Origin: Lentzea sp. NBRC 105346
GTDB taxonomy: Bacteria > Actinomycetota > Actinomycetes > Mycobacteriales > Pseudonocardiaceae
Direction: 5' to 3'
Length of the DNA stretch: 35,235 bases
Assembly (NCBI RefSeq): GCF_030269605.1
Contig: NZ_BSTQ01000025.1
Coordinates: 65,455 to 100,689, forward strand
The notes beneath the pieces were generated by a model. The model saw nothing but the letters and a program-made list of their open reading frames with translations. It ran no database searches and was not told the DNA's origin. The translations under genes were made by a program, and so were the position numbers. Below are positions 21,900 to 30,979 of the stretch, one piece after another (the stretch's first letter is position 1; the number at the start of each line of letters is the position of its first letter).

Positions 21900-24284
21900 C
21901 TCAGCCCCCACGGCAGGCCCACGCCGAGCCGAAGGCAGCGAAGGCCCCTCAGCCGACTCGACCTGCGCCAACCCCGCAGCGATGGCAACCGCCCGATCCC
22001 ACTCGGGATCAGACGTGTAGTCGGAATGCGCCCGCACCCCGGAAGCCCACCGCCGCCCCGGAAACGGCCCCCGCTGCGGATCCGGCAACCAGTGATCCCC
22101 ACCGAGCACCAAAGCCCCGGTAGGCCCACGCAGAGCAGGCGACAAAGCCCCCTCGGACCCATCCGCCCGATACCCGACCCCGAGCAGCATCCCGTCGTAA
22201 ACCTGCCGCTGCCACGTCATCACGGCCCCACCCAAGGGATCCGTCCCACGACAGAGCGACCGCCACCGCCCATCCAACCCGCCGGCCAGCCGAGCCAGCG
22301 AAGCGTGCGGCACGACCGCGGGGAAGGCCCGCGGATAAGCCCACTGCAACTGCGATCCCGCGGTCACCAGCCCGATCCGTTCCCGGTCGTGCGGAGGCAA
22401 CTCCTCCAGCAACCGAGCCGCGGCGACAGCGACCAGTAAAGACCCCTGCGAGTGTCCACAGAGCACAACCCGAGTACCCGGATCACGCAGATGATCGCGC
22501 ACCCGAGACACCAGCTCCGGCACGACCTTGAGCGCATAACAAGGCGGCACAACGGGATGCGCCTCGCGCGGCCAGAACGACGCGATGTCCGCCATGATCC
22601 CCAACCGGCGACCACGCTCGGGTTCGCGCGCGGCGAGGTAGACGGCGCGCAACAGCCACACGGCCAGCGCACCGAGCACACCGACACCCACCGCGGAGAA
22701 CGGGCGCAGCCACCCAGGATCGATCTCGCGCACCCGAAGCCACGCGGCGGGCAGGGTGCCGGCGCTCAGCACGAACGCCACGAGCAGGATCACGTGGTGG
22801 CCGTGGTTGCGTTCCCAGCGCGCCCACCACCAGGCGCGCGTGGCGGTACGCAGGTCACGAGGGCGTCCCGCGTGCAGTAAAGACGCCTCGCGGGCCCAGA
22901 GCTTGCCCTTGCGGAACGCGCGCCACCGCACGGCGCCGGTCATCGACGCAACGCCCAGACCCACCAACAGGAACAGCACACCCGCGAAGCCCCACAGCAG
23001 GGTGATGTAGTCGTACCCGCGCGGCAGCACCATCCCCGAACCGAGCGCCCTGCGCACGGCCAGCGCCACGCCCGCGCCGAAGCCGCCGCCGAGCAACCCG
23101 GCCACGGCCATCACCGGGGCGGCCATCCAGCCACCGGCCCACGGGCGCAGCTCGCGCGGCAGCCCCTTCCACGTCGAGCGCGCGAGCAACGCGGCGGGCA
23201 CCAGCAGTAGTCCGAAAAGGACGGCCACAAAGGCCATCAGCGACGCGACGATCTGCACGGTCGTGTCCGCGCCGTGGACGCGATCAGGCAACTGTCGCAA
23301 CAGGAAGACCGTCACCACGACCAGCAGCAGTGAGAGGCCGAACAGGATCCGTCGCGGTGTTCGTTCCAACGCGGCACGCAGCCAGCGGCCGCCGCGATTC
23401 GGGGCGCCGCCGGTCGGGTCGTCGAGCAGCAGCACGCCGAGGAAGCTCAGTCCGATGAGGACCAGCGCGGCGACCCACGCCGCGAACAGCGCCGTACCCA
23501 CCGCGCCCGGCGGCACGACCAGCTGGCGCAGCGGGCCGCCCAGCGCGATCAGGCACGCGACGGCGAGCGCCGCGACGATGTGCAACGAGCGCAGCGCCGG
23601 GGTGTCCGGGTCCGTCGCGACGTGCGCGCCGGGCAGGCCGGACGGTTCGTGGTGCTCCTCTTCGGACGCCATCGCCATCTCGCGGCGTTCGATGCGCCAG
23701 TCGACGTGGGAGACGCGGCGCAACACGAAGATCGTGAGGAGCACGGGCAGGAACGCGACGGCGGACCGCACCCACGGCACCGACCGCAGCGGGCCGGGCA
23801 CGCTCGACAGGCACGACGACCTGGTCGCGAGGCACTGGCCGGCGAGCAGGTCCATGCTGATCACCGCGACCTGCGCGACCAGCAGCACGGTCAGCAGCAG
23901 CGCGAACACCCGCAGCAGCGACCGCAGCGCGAGGCCAAGGACGTGCGGCACGAGCCGTTCCGGCACGGGCGGCAGCATCCAGTGCGCGACGTTGGCCATG
24001 CAGAACGGGAAGAGCAGCGCCCAGGTGGCCTTCGCCCACCCGCCGGACGTCATCCCACCCCAGATGTACCCCTCGATGGTGCGCGGGATCGGCCGCCCTT
24101 CGGCCTGCAGGACGGGGCCTGGCGCGGGCCTGCGCAACCGGTCCGCGGGCCGGACGATGCGGCCGACGCCGTCACCGGCCACGTCCACCGCCGCCACGGC
24201 GTCTACCAGCGAATGTGGCGTCGTGCCCTGTACGCCGTGCACCCGCAGTTCGACGACACGGGTGTCCGGGCCGGGTATGAGCAC
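21855..24284 (-). CDS. Polytopic membrane protein with a split alpha/beta-hydrolase domain
   Basis: 809 residues, GTG at 24284 with GAGGAGG in the 15 bases upstream. The N-terminus VVELRVHGVQGTTPHSLVD (about 10-28) looks like the first strand and HG oxyanion loop of an alpha/beta hydrolase. About eleven hydrophobic segments follow (about 90-560). The hydrolase then seems to resume with VVLCGHSQGSLL (nucleophile elbow, S612), a possible acid D682 in RGTDPLGG and a possible His H753 in RAHSDYTSDP. Related actinobacterial proteins begin with a similar ELRVHGVSGTPP motif; their substrates are unknown to me. It could be a membrane lipid esterase or lipase. The last about 30 residues are low complexity and run into a repeat. 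It is divergent from sahH and not part of the conserved mycobacterial order. Confidence 0.8.
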   Translation of the reverse strand: MLIPGPDTRVVELRVHGVQGTTPHSLVDAVAAVDVAGDGVGRIVRPADRLRRPAPGPVLQAEGRPIPRTIEGYIWGGMTSGGWAKATWALLFPFCMANVAHWMLPPVPERLVPHVLGLALRSLLRVFALLLTVLLVAQVAVISMDLLAGQCLATRSSCLSSVPGPLRSVPWVRSAVAFLPVLLTIFVLRRVSHVDWRIERREMAMASEEEHHEPSGLPGAHVATDPDTPALRSLHIVAALAVACLIALGGPLRQLVVPPGAVGTALFAAWVAALVLIGLSFLGVLLLDDPTGGAPNRGGRWLRAALERTPRRILFGLSLLLVVVTVFLLRQLPDRVHGADTTVQIVASLMAFVAVLFGLLLVPAALLARSTWKGLPRELRPWAGGWMAAPVMAVAGLLGGGFGAGVALAVRRALGSGMVLPRGYDYITLLWGFAGVLFLLVGLGVASMTGAVRWRAFRKGKLWAREASLLHAGRPRDLRTATRAWWWARWERNHGHHVILLVAFVLSAGTLPAAWLRVREIDPGWLRPFSAVGVGVLGALAVWLLRAVYLAAREPERGRRLGIMADIASFWPREAHPVVPPCYALKVVPELVSRVRDHLRDPGTRVVLCGHSQGSLLVAVAAARLLEELPPHDRERIGLVTAGSQLQWAYPRAFPAVVPHASLARLAGGLDGRWRSLCRGTDPLGGAVMTWQRQVYDGMLLGVGYRADGSEGALSPALRGPTGALVLGGDHWLPDPQRGPFPGRRWASGVRAHSDYTSDPEWDRAVAIAAGLAQVESAEGPSLPSARRGPAVGAERGPRPPGVQPTDEV

Positions 24285-24413
24285 GAGACCTCCTCAACAA
24301 ATGCTCGAGCCATAGTGGTGCATCGGGATCGAGTTGCAGCTGACCGCAGTTGATCGGCGTGGCGGACGGTAGGGTCGATCCGTACGTCCCGATCGTGCCT
24401 GGAAGGAACCCCG
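24285..24413. promoter_or_regulatory. Divergent promoter region of the hydrolase gene and sahH
   Basis: The 129 bases contain a -10-like TAGGGT (24370-24375) on the plus strand about 40 bases before the sahH ATG. I see no pseudoknot or conserved SAH/SAM riboswitch core in the short sahH leader, and no clear -35. GGAAGGAACC just before 24414 supplies the sahH ribosome-binding site. Confidence 0.4.
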
Positions 24414-25877
<1,464 letters not shown>

Positions 25878-25879
25878 TC

Positions 25880-26626
25880 TCAGGGGCGCCGGGTCGTGAT
25901 GACCCACGCCCGTGAGTCGAAGAAGACGCCGTCGGCCGTGGTGTGGTTCGCCACGGCCGACCGCAGTCTCTGCAGCTCTTGTTCCCGCTCGGCCCCAGCC
26001 CGCTTGGCGAGCCGCTTCTTGGTGTCCTGCAGTGATGTCACGAAGTCCATCGCCGTCTCGGCATCCGGCCCGTAGTAGACGGGTTCGTGGACGTCCTCGA
26101 AAGCGACCTCGCCGAACCCGGCCAGCCCGAGCACCCGCACCACGTCCACCGGCCGGCCGAGCGAGAACGCCCCGGACTCCACACCGTCGGGGTTGATCAC
26201 CGACGCCCACTCGTTGTGCGCACGGCCCTGCCATACGAGCAGCACGAGCCGTCCGCCGGGCCGCAGCGCGCGCCGGACGTTGGTGAAAGCGGCGACCGGA
26301 TCCGTGAAGAACATCGACCCGAACCTGCTGATCGCGACGTCGAACGCGCCCGCGGGAAAGCCGTGCACCTGGGCGTCGCCCAGCTCGAAGGTCACGTTGG
26401 ACAGTCCGGTGCTCAACTCGCGCGCGTGGTTCAGCAGATCGGGTGAAATGTCCAGACCGAGCACGGATTCGGCGATCGAAGCGGCCTGGCGCGTCGACTC
26501 GCCGGTGCCGCAGCCGAAGTCGAGCACCCGTTCACCCGACCGGATGGCGGCCGCCGCCCGGAACCGCTCGTTGTGCGACGCGATTTCCGCGTCGAACAGC
26601 TCGCAGAGCCGGACCCGGTCCGTCAT
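25880..26626 (-). CDS. Class I SAM-dependent methyltransferase
   Basis: 248 residues, ATG at 26626 overlapping the stop of the regulator gene as ATGA. Motif I is VLDFGCGTGES (about 33-43), followed by the acidic end of strand 2 in VLGLDIS, FELGDAQVHGFP (motif II region), and ALRPGGRLVLLVW (motif III-like). The C-terminal half has the substrate cap of UbiE/Methyltransf_11-type enzymes. The substrate is not deducible; a small molecule is likely. The frame is open far upstream, but the overlap with the HTH gene and the family length fix this start. It is an insertion between sahH and tmk relative to mycobacteria, and its by-product is the substrate of the adjacent SahH. Confidence 0.86.
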   Translation of the reverse strand: MTDRVRLCELFDAEIASHNERFRAAAAIRSGERVLDFGCGTGESTRQAASIAESVLGLDISPDLLNHARELSTGLSNVTFELGDAQVHGFPAGAFDVAISRFGSMFFTDPVAAFTNVRRALRPGGRLVLLVWQGRAHNEWASVINPDGVESGAFSLGRPVDVVRVLGLAGFGEVAFEDVHEPVYYGPDAETAMDFVTSLQDTKKRLAKRAGAEREQELQRLRSAVANHTTADGVFFDSRAWVITTRRP

Positions 26627-27630
26627 GTCCACTCGACCGCGATGCCCGCGATGCCTGGCCCGACCTCGCCGTAGTAGGCGCTGACCACGCCCCCGAGTCC
26701 GCAGACGAGCTCCTCGACGTCGACCGGGGTCGACTCGGCGGAGACCCGGAACTGCTTGATGCACCGGGCGGGCAGCGCGCGCCGATGGAAAGACAGCTGC
26801 AGCAGGTACGACGAGCAGGTATCGCGGAACGTCCGGTGGTGGCCGGGCGTGGGACCGCCGGTGTCGTCGACGATGGTGAAGCTGAAGACGTGTTCCTCGC
26901 CCTCGGCGAGCCTGCGGTCGAACAGCAGTTCCACCGCCAGACCGCGCGACGCCGCCTGCCTTCGCAGCCGCCCCTGCCGACAGCCCTCGCCCGCGCGCAC
27001 CAGCGCGTTGTCGATCAACGAGCCCTCGTCGCCCTGGTGTACGGCCAGGTAGCGGTCGGGGCCCTGCCGCAGCGCCCGCACGACGAGCCGGGTCGTGATC
27101 GCCCGCTGCTCGCGGTGCATCCCGATGGACACGGTGTCGTGCACCGACAGGACTTCGAGGTCCGCGTTGCCACGCGCGCTCTCCGGCACGGCGTCGAACT
27201 CCGCGAGCAGCGGCGCGGTCTCGGCCCACGCGGAGGCGAGCTCGGCGAACGCGGCGGGCACGGGCCGGGGTGCATAGGGCTGCGGCCGCGGGCCGATCAG
27301 AGCCAGCAACGACTCGGGTGGCAGGCGGAGCACGCTTTCCAGCGCGCGCACGGTCGAGATCGCCCGCGGGATCTCCGGGTGCCGCAGTCCCCGTTGCCAG
27401 TACGACAGGGTGGACTGGCCGACCTGGACGCCCAGTTGCTCGAGATGTGCGCGCAGGCGGGCGAGCGAGAGGCCGCGATGGGCGATCGCCTCGCGTAGCG
27501 CGCGGTGGAACGGCCCGTAACGCAGCGTCTCGGCAAGCGGGGACGGCAAACCCCCAGTCGGGTGGCCGATCGGCCCGTCAACCGATTCGGCGTGCCCGGA
27601 ATCCGCGGTCACCGCGGCACCACCTTCCAC
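26623..27630 (-). CDS. HTH-domain protein, probable regulator of unknown type
   Basis: 335 residues starting at GTG 27630. After a flexible N-terminus, a helix-turn-helix lies around residues 40-95 (FHRALREAIAHRGLSLARLR, then VGQSTLSYWQRGLRHPEIPRA), of the XRE type. The rest, about 100-335, is a probable sensing domain with mixed strands (VLSVHDTVSIGMHREQ, VFSFTIVDDTG, CIKQFRVSAESTPVDVEEL) that I cannot place in a named family. It forms a two-gene operon with the methyltransferase (ATGA overlap). A perfect dyad lies 9 bases upstream of the start, over the probable -10, and is a candidate autoregulatory operator. Confidence 0.8.
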   Translation of the reverse strand: MEGGAAVTADSGHAESVDGPIGHPTGGLPSPLAETLRYGPFHRALREAIAHRGLSLARLRAHLEQLGVQVGQSTLSYWQRGLRHPEIPRAISTVRALESVLRLPPESLLALIGPRPQPYAPRPVPAAFAELASAWAETAPLLAEFDAVPESARGNADLEVLSVHDTVSIGMHREQRAITTRLVVRALRQGPDRYLAVHQGDEGSLIDNALVRAGEGCRQGRLRRQAASRGLAVELLFDRRLAEGEEHVFSFTIVDDTGGPTPGHHRTFRDTCSSYLLQLSFHRRALPARCIKQFRVSAESTPVDVEELVCGLGGVVSAYYGEVGPGIAGIAVEWT

Positions 27631-27638
27631 ACGGCCGT

Positions 27639-27659
27639 GTGACTGTTCACCGTAGTCAC
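27639..27659. promoter_or_regulatory. Inverted repeat GTGACT-N9-AGTCAC, candidate operator
   Basis: A 21-base site with perfect 6-base half-sites. It covers a minus-strand -10-like TACGGT (27653-27648) just upstream of the HTH gene. Its size and place suit a dimeric XRE regulator acting on its own promoter; it is about 70 bases from the tmk promoter. Confidence 0.45.
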
Positions 27660-27728
27660 TCGATCTGGTGACCGAAAGATCTCTTTTCGCCCGTGTGGGG
27701 GATGCGGTGCGGCCAGTCGAGTGGTCAT

Positions 27729-27734
27729 TACGCT
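27729..27734 (+). promoter_or_regulatory. -10 element for leaderless tmk
   Basis: TACGCT ends 6 bases before the GTG at 27741 and no Shine-Dalgarno sequence is present, suggesting transcription starts at or next to the start codon. Confidence 0.4.
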
Positions 27735-27740
27735 TGAGCG

Positions 27741-28391
27741 GTGGGAAAGCTCGTGGTGATCGAAGGCCTGGACGGGGCCGGCAAGCGCACGCTCGCGAAC
27801 GGACTGACCAAGGCGCTCGCCGACGAGGGGGCGACGGTCACGAGCGGCGCCTTCCCGCGCTACGGCGTCGACGTCCACGCGGATCTCGTGCGCGACGCGC
27901 TGCACGGCCGGCTCGGCGACCTGACCGGCTCGGTGCACGGGATGTCCGTCCTGTACGCGCTGGACCGGCGTGACGCGGCCGACGACATCCGTGCCGACCT
28001 GGACAAATACGACGTCGTGCTGCTCGACCGGTACGTGGCCTCGAATGCCGCCTACGGCGCTGCCCGGCTGCACCAGGACGCGCGAGGCGAGTTCGTCGAG
28101 TGGGTCCGGGCGCTGGAGATCGACCGGTTCGAGCTGCCCGTTCCCGACCTGCACCTGCTCCTGCGCGTGCCGACGCACGTGGCCGCGGACCGGGCTGCCC
28201 GGCGCGAGCAGGCCGAGCTGGAACGTGCCCGCGACCTCTACGAATCAGACGGTGGCCTGCAGGAACGCTGCGCAGCGGTGTACGAGGGACTTGCCACGGA
28301 CGGGTGGTTGGCGCCCTGGCTGGTGATCGACGGAGCGTCACAGGTGAACTTCGCGAGCCTGGTTCGGCAACTGACCGGTAACGAAATGTGA
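27741..28391 (+). CDS. tmk: Thymidylate kinase
   Basis: 216 residues. It phosphorylates dTMP to dTDP for DNA synthesis. The P-loop GLDGAGKRT (residues 9-17) has the Arg-rich actinobacterial form, the LDRYVASNAAYGAARLH motif (D96-R97-Y98) binds dTMP and Mg, and RARDLYESD is the LID region. AFPRYGVDVHADL is also typical of the mycobacterial enzyme (Rv3247c). Length is normal. GTG at 27741 starts directly with the P-loop strand. A hairpin follows, so tmk is probably transcribed apart from mtrA. Confidence 0.95.
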   Translation: MGKLVVIEGLDGAGKRTLANGLTKALADEGATVTSGAFPRYGVDVHADLVRDALHGRLGDLTGSVHGMSVLYALDRRDAADDIRADLDKYDVVLLDRYVASNAAYGAARLHQDARGEFVEWVRALEIDRFELPVPDLHLLLRVPTHVAADRAARREQAELERARDLYESDGGLQERCAAVYEGLATDGWLAPWLVIDGASQVNFASLVRQLTGNEM

Positions 28392-28399
28392 GTCCCGTA

Positions 28400-28431
28400 C
28401 GGATAGTCCGGCAAACGAACGGACCTATCCG
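28400..28431 (+). terminator. Hairpin between tmk and mtrA
   Basis: CGGATAGTCCG (28400-28410) pairs with CGGACCTATCCG (28420-28431) with one bulged C and a 9-base loop. It begins 9 bases after the tmk stop. Confidence 0.6.
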
Positions 28432-28545
28432 GGCGAGGTGCGCATGGTTACGCAACGGACGCAGACCGCCACCAGCAGCTACGGGATCGGCGGCGGAGCC
28501 TGGGCGGTGCGCGAACGCGCGAGCGGCAGTGCAACGATGTTGGGC

Positions 28546-29223
28546 ATGAAGGCACGCGTGCTCGTCGTCGACGACGACCCCGCCCTGGCGGAGATGCTGA
28601 CCATCGTGTTGCGTGGGGAGGGTTTCGACACCGCGGTGGTCGCCGACGGTGCGCGTGCCCTGCCCGCGCTGCGCGAGCTCAAGCCGGACCTCGTGCTGCT
28701 CGACCTGATGCTGCCGGGCATGAACGGGATCGACGTCTGCAAGGCGATCCGTTCCGAGTCCGGCGTGCCCATCGTGATGCTGACCGCCAAGAGCGACACG
28801 GTCGACGTCGTGCTCGGCCTCGAGTCGGGCGCCGACGACTACGTGGTCAAGCCGTTCAAGCCGAAGGAGCTGGTGGCCCGCATCCGGGCGCGCCTGCGCC
28901 GGACCGAGGCCGAGCCGGCCGAGGTGCTGCAGATCGGTGACCTGACGATCGACGTCCCCGGTCACGAGGTGCTGCGCGAGGGCCGCCCGATCCAGCTGAC
29001 CCCGCTCGAGTTCGACCTGCTGGTCGCGCTCGCGCGCAAGCCGCGCCAGGTGTTCACCCGCGAGGTGCTGCTCGAGCAGGTGTGGGGTTACCGCCACGCC
29101 GCCGACACGCGCCTGGTGAACGTCCACGTGCAGCGGCTGCGGTCCAAGGTGGAGCGCGACCCCGAGCACCCCGAGGTCGTGCTGACGGTGCGCGGCGTCG
29201 GGTACAAGGCGGGCCCTCCGTGA
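28546..29223 (+). CDS. mtrA: Response regulator MtrA
   Basis: 225 residues. OmpR/PhoB-type regulator: receiver domain with the acidic pocket D9-D11, phosphoacceptor D53 in LVLLDLMLPG, T80 and K102; then a winged helix with LTPLEFDLLVALARKPRQVFTREVLLEQVWGY and the recognition helix VNVHVQRLRSKVE. The sequence is nearly identical to mycobacterial MtrA. It controls cell division, cell-wall hydrolases and DNA replication genes. ATG at 28546 gives the family length and lies 7 bases after AACGAT (28533-28538), consistent with a leaderless message; the frame is open to 28438 but that part is not conserved. GTTACGCAACG at 28445-28455 resembles an MtrA half-site and might allow autoregulation. Confidence 0.96.
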   Translation: MKARVLVVDDDPALAEMLTIVLRGEGFDTAVVADGARALPALRELKPDLVLLDLMLPGMNGIDVCKAIRSESGVPIVMLTAKSDTVDVVLGLESGADDYVVKPFKPKELVARIRARLRRTEAEPAEVLQIGDLTIDVPGHEVLREGRPIQLTPLEFDLLVALARKPRQVFTREVLLEQVWGYRHAADTRLVNVHVQRLRSKVERDPEHPEVVLTVRGVGYKAGPP

Positions 29224-29248
29224 TGCCCGCCGCGCGGAGAATGGACGT

Positions 29249-30979
29249 ATGAAGCTGGTCCGACCGGTCGTGGAACGGGTCCAGCGCATTGTCGACGAAG
29301 CACGACGGCGCTGGACCAGGTTCGGGGAGCTGTGGCGCCGTTCGCTGCAGCTGAGGGTCGTCGTGTCGACGCTGGCGCTGTCGTCCGCGGTCGTGTTCGT
29401 GCTGGGCATGGTCCTGCAGATGCAGATCACCGGCCAGCTGCTCACGACCAAGGAGCAGGCCGCCACGCGGCAGGCGCGCGCGAGCCAGGCGACGATCCAG
29501 GCCGAGCTCGCGGGCCTCAACCCCGGTCCGGACAGCGTCAAGGCGCGGTTCATCAGCGCGATCAACAAGCTGGCGACCGGCGGCTCGGGTCAGGACGCCA
29601 CCACCGCGGGCGCCGGCGCGTTCGAGCCGGTGCTGGTCGACGGCGAGAACGTCGACTCCACCGGCCGCGCGCCCTCTGAGGGACCGATCGAGGACGTCCC
29701 GGCGCAGTTGCGCGCCCAGGTGGAGAAGAGCGCCAAGGCCGCGTCGCAGATCCACACCGTGAACCGCGGCGGCACGCCCACCACGCTGCTGGTCGTCGGC
29801 GTGCCGGTGAACAGCTCGTCCAGGGCGATGCAGCTCTACCTGATCTTCCCTCTGACCGCCGAGCAGCGCACGGCCGAGGTCGTGCAGAACACGCTGCTGA
29901 TCGGCGGCATCGTGCTCCTGATGCTGCTGGCGCTCATCGCGAACCTGGTCACGCGCCAGGTGGTCCGCCCGGTGCGGCAGGCCGCCGAGGTCGCCGAACG
30001 GTTCGCCGACGGCTCGCTCGACGAGCGGATGCCGGTGGTCGGCGAGGATGACGTCGCGCGCCTCGCGGAGGCGTTCAACGAGATGGCCGAGGGCATCCAG
30101 GCGCAGATCCGGCAGCTGGAGGAGTTCGGCCAGCTGCAGCGCCGGTTCACCTCGGACGTCTCGCACGAGCTGCGCACGCCGTTGACGACCGTGCGGATGG
30201 CCGCGGACGTGCTGCACGCCTCGCGTGAGCAGTTCCCGTCCGGGCTCGCCCGGTCCACCGAGCTGCTGGTCGACGAGCTGGACCGGTTCGAGTCGCTGCT
30301 CGGCGACCTGCTGGAGATCTCCCGGCTCGACGCGGGCGTCGAGGAACTGGCGGCCGAGCAGGTCGACCTGCGGGTGCTGGCGCGGCGGGCGCACGACTCG
30401 GTGCGGGCCATCGCGAACACCGCGGGTTCGACGATCGTCATGGACCTGCCGGACGAGGAGGTCACCGCCGAGCTCGACTCGCGGCGCGTCGAGCGGATCC
30501 TGCGGAACCTGCTGGCGAACGCCGTCGACCACGGCGAGGGCCAGCCGGTCGAGCTGACCATGCGCGGCGACGAGCACGCCGTCGCGATCACCGTGCGGGA
30601 CCACGGCGTCGGCCTGCGGCCCGGTGAGGCGGAGCTGGTGTTCAGCCGGTTCTGGCGCGCGGACCCGTCGCGCAACCGGCGGACCGGCGGCACCGGCCTG
30701 GGTCTCTCCATCTCGCTCGAGGACGCCCGCCTGCACGGCGGCTGGCTGGAGGCGTGGGGCGAACAGGGCCACGGCGCCGTGTTCCGGCTGACCCTGCCGC
30801 GCACCTACGGCAACGAGCCCGTGAGCAGCCCGTTGCCGCTCGCGCCGGAGAACCTGCCGCACGTGAGCGTGGTCGAGTCCGTTCCCGTCGAGGAGGCCGA
30901 AGAGGTCGAGCTGACGCCGGAGGAGATCACCTGGCAGCCGGCCGAACCCGTCGACGCGGAGCGCGAGGAGGTCCGGTGA
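29249..30979 (+). CDS. mtrB: Sensor histidine kinase MtrB
   Basis: 576 residues, partner of MtrA. Two membrane helices (about 38-60 and 215-240) flank an extracytoplasmic sensor domain. HAMP follows (RQVVRPVRQAAEVAERFADGSL region). The H-box is FTSDVSHELRTPLTTV with the phosphoacceptor H306; the N-box is RILRNLLANAVDH, G1 is RDHGVGL, the F-box is VFSRFWRADPSR and G2 is GGTGLGLSI. The C-terminal about 60 residues are acidic and Pro/Glu-rich. ATG at 29249 is 25 bases after mtrA. The stop overlaps the lpqB GTG (GTGA), so sensor and lipoprotein are co-translated. Confidence 0.96.
   Translation: MKLVRPVVERVQRIVDEARRRWTRFGELWRRSLQLRVVVSTLALSSAVVFVLGMVLQMQITGQLLTTKEQAATRQARASQATIQAELAGLNPGPDSVKARFISAINKLATGGSGQDATTAGAGAFEPVLVDGENVDSTGRAPSEGPIEDVPAQLRAQVEKSAKAASQIHTVNRGGTPTTLLVVGVPVNSSSRAMQLYLIFPLTAEQRTAEVVQNTLLIGGIVLLMLLALIANLVTRQVVRPVRQAAEVAERFADGSLDERMPVVGEDDVARLAEAFNEMAEGIQAQIRQLEEFGQLQRRFTSDVSHELRTPLTTVRMAADVLHASREQFPSGLARSTELLVDELDRFESLLGDLLEISRLDAGVEELAAEQVDLRVLARRAHDSVRAIANTAGSTIVMDLPDEEVTAELDSRRVERILRNLLANAVDHGEGQPVELTMRGDEHAVAITVRDHGVGLRPGEAELVFSRFWRADPSRNRRTGGTGLGLSISLEDARLHGGWLEAWGEQGHGAVFRLTLPRTYGNEPVSSPLPLAPENLPHVSVVESVPVEEAEEVELTPEEITWQPAEPVDAEREEVR

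Noticed and set aside
21195..22439. A 414-codon plus-strand frame overlapping the end of the GlmL-like gene and the hydrolase gene.
   Set aside because: Arg/Pro-rich and out of frame with both real genes.
24285..24413. A possible SAH or SAM riboswitch before sahH.
   Set aside because: The leader downstream of the likely -10 is only about 35 bases and lacks the conserved cores.
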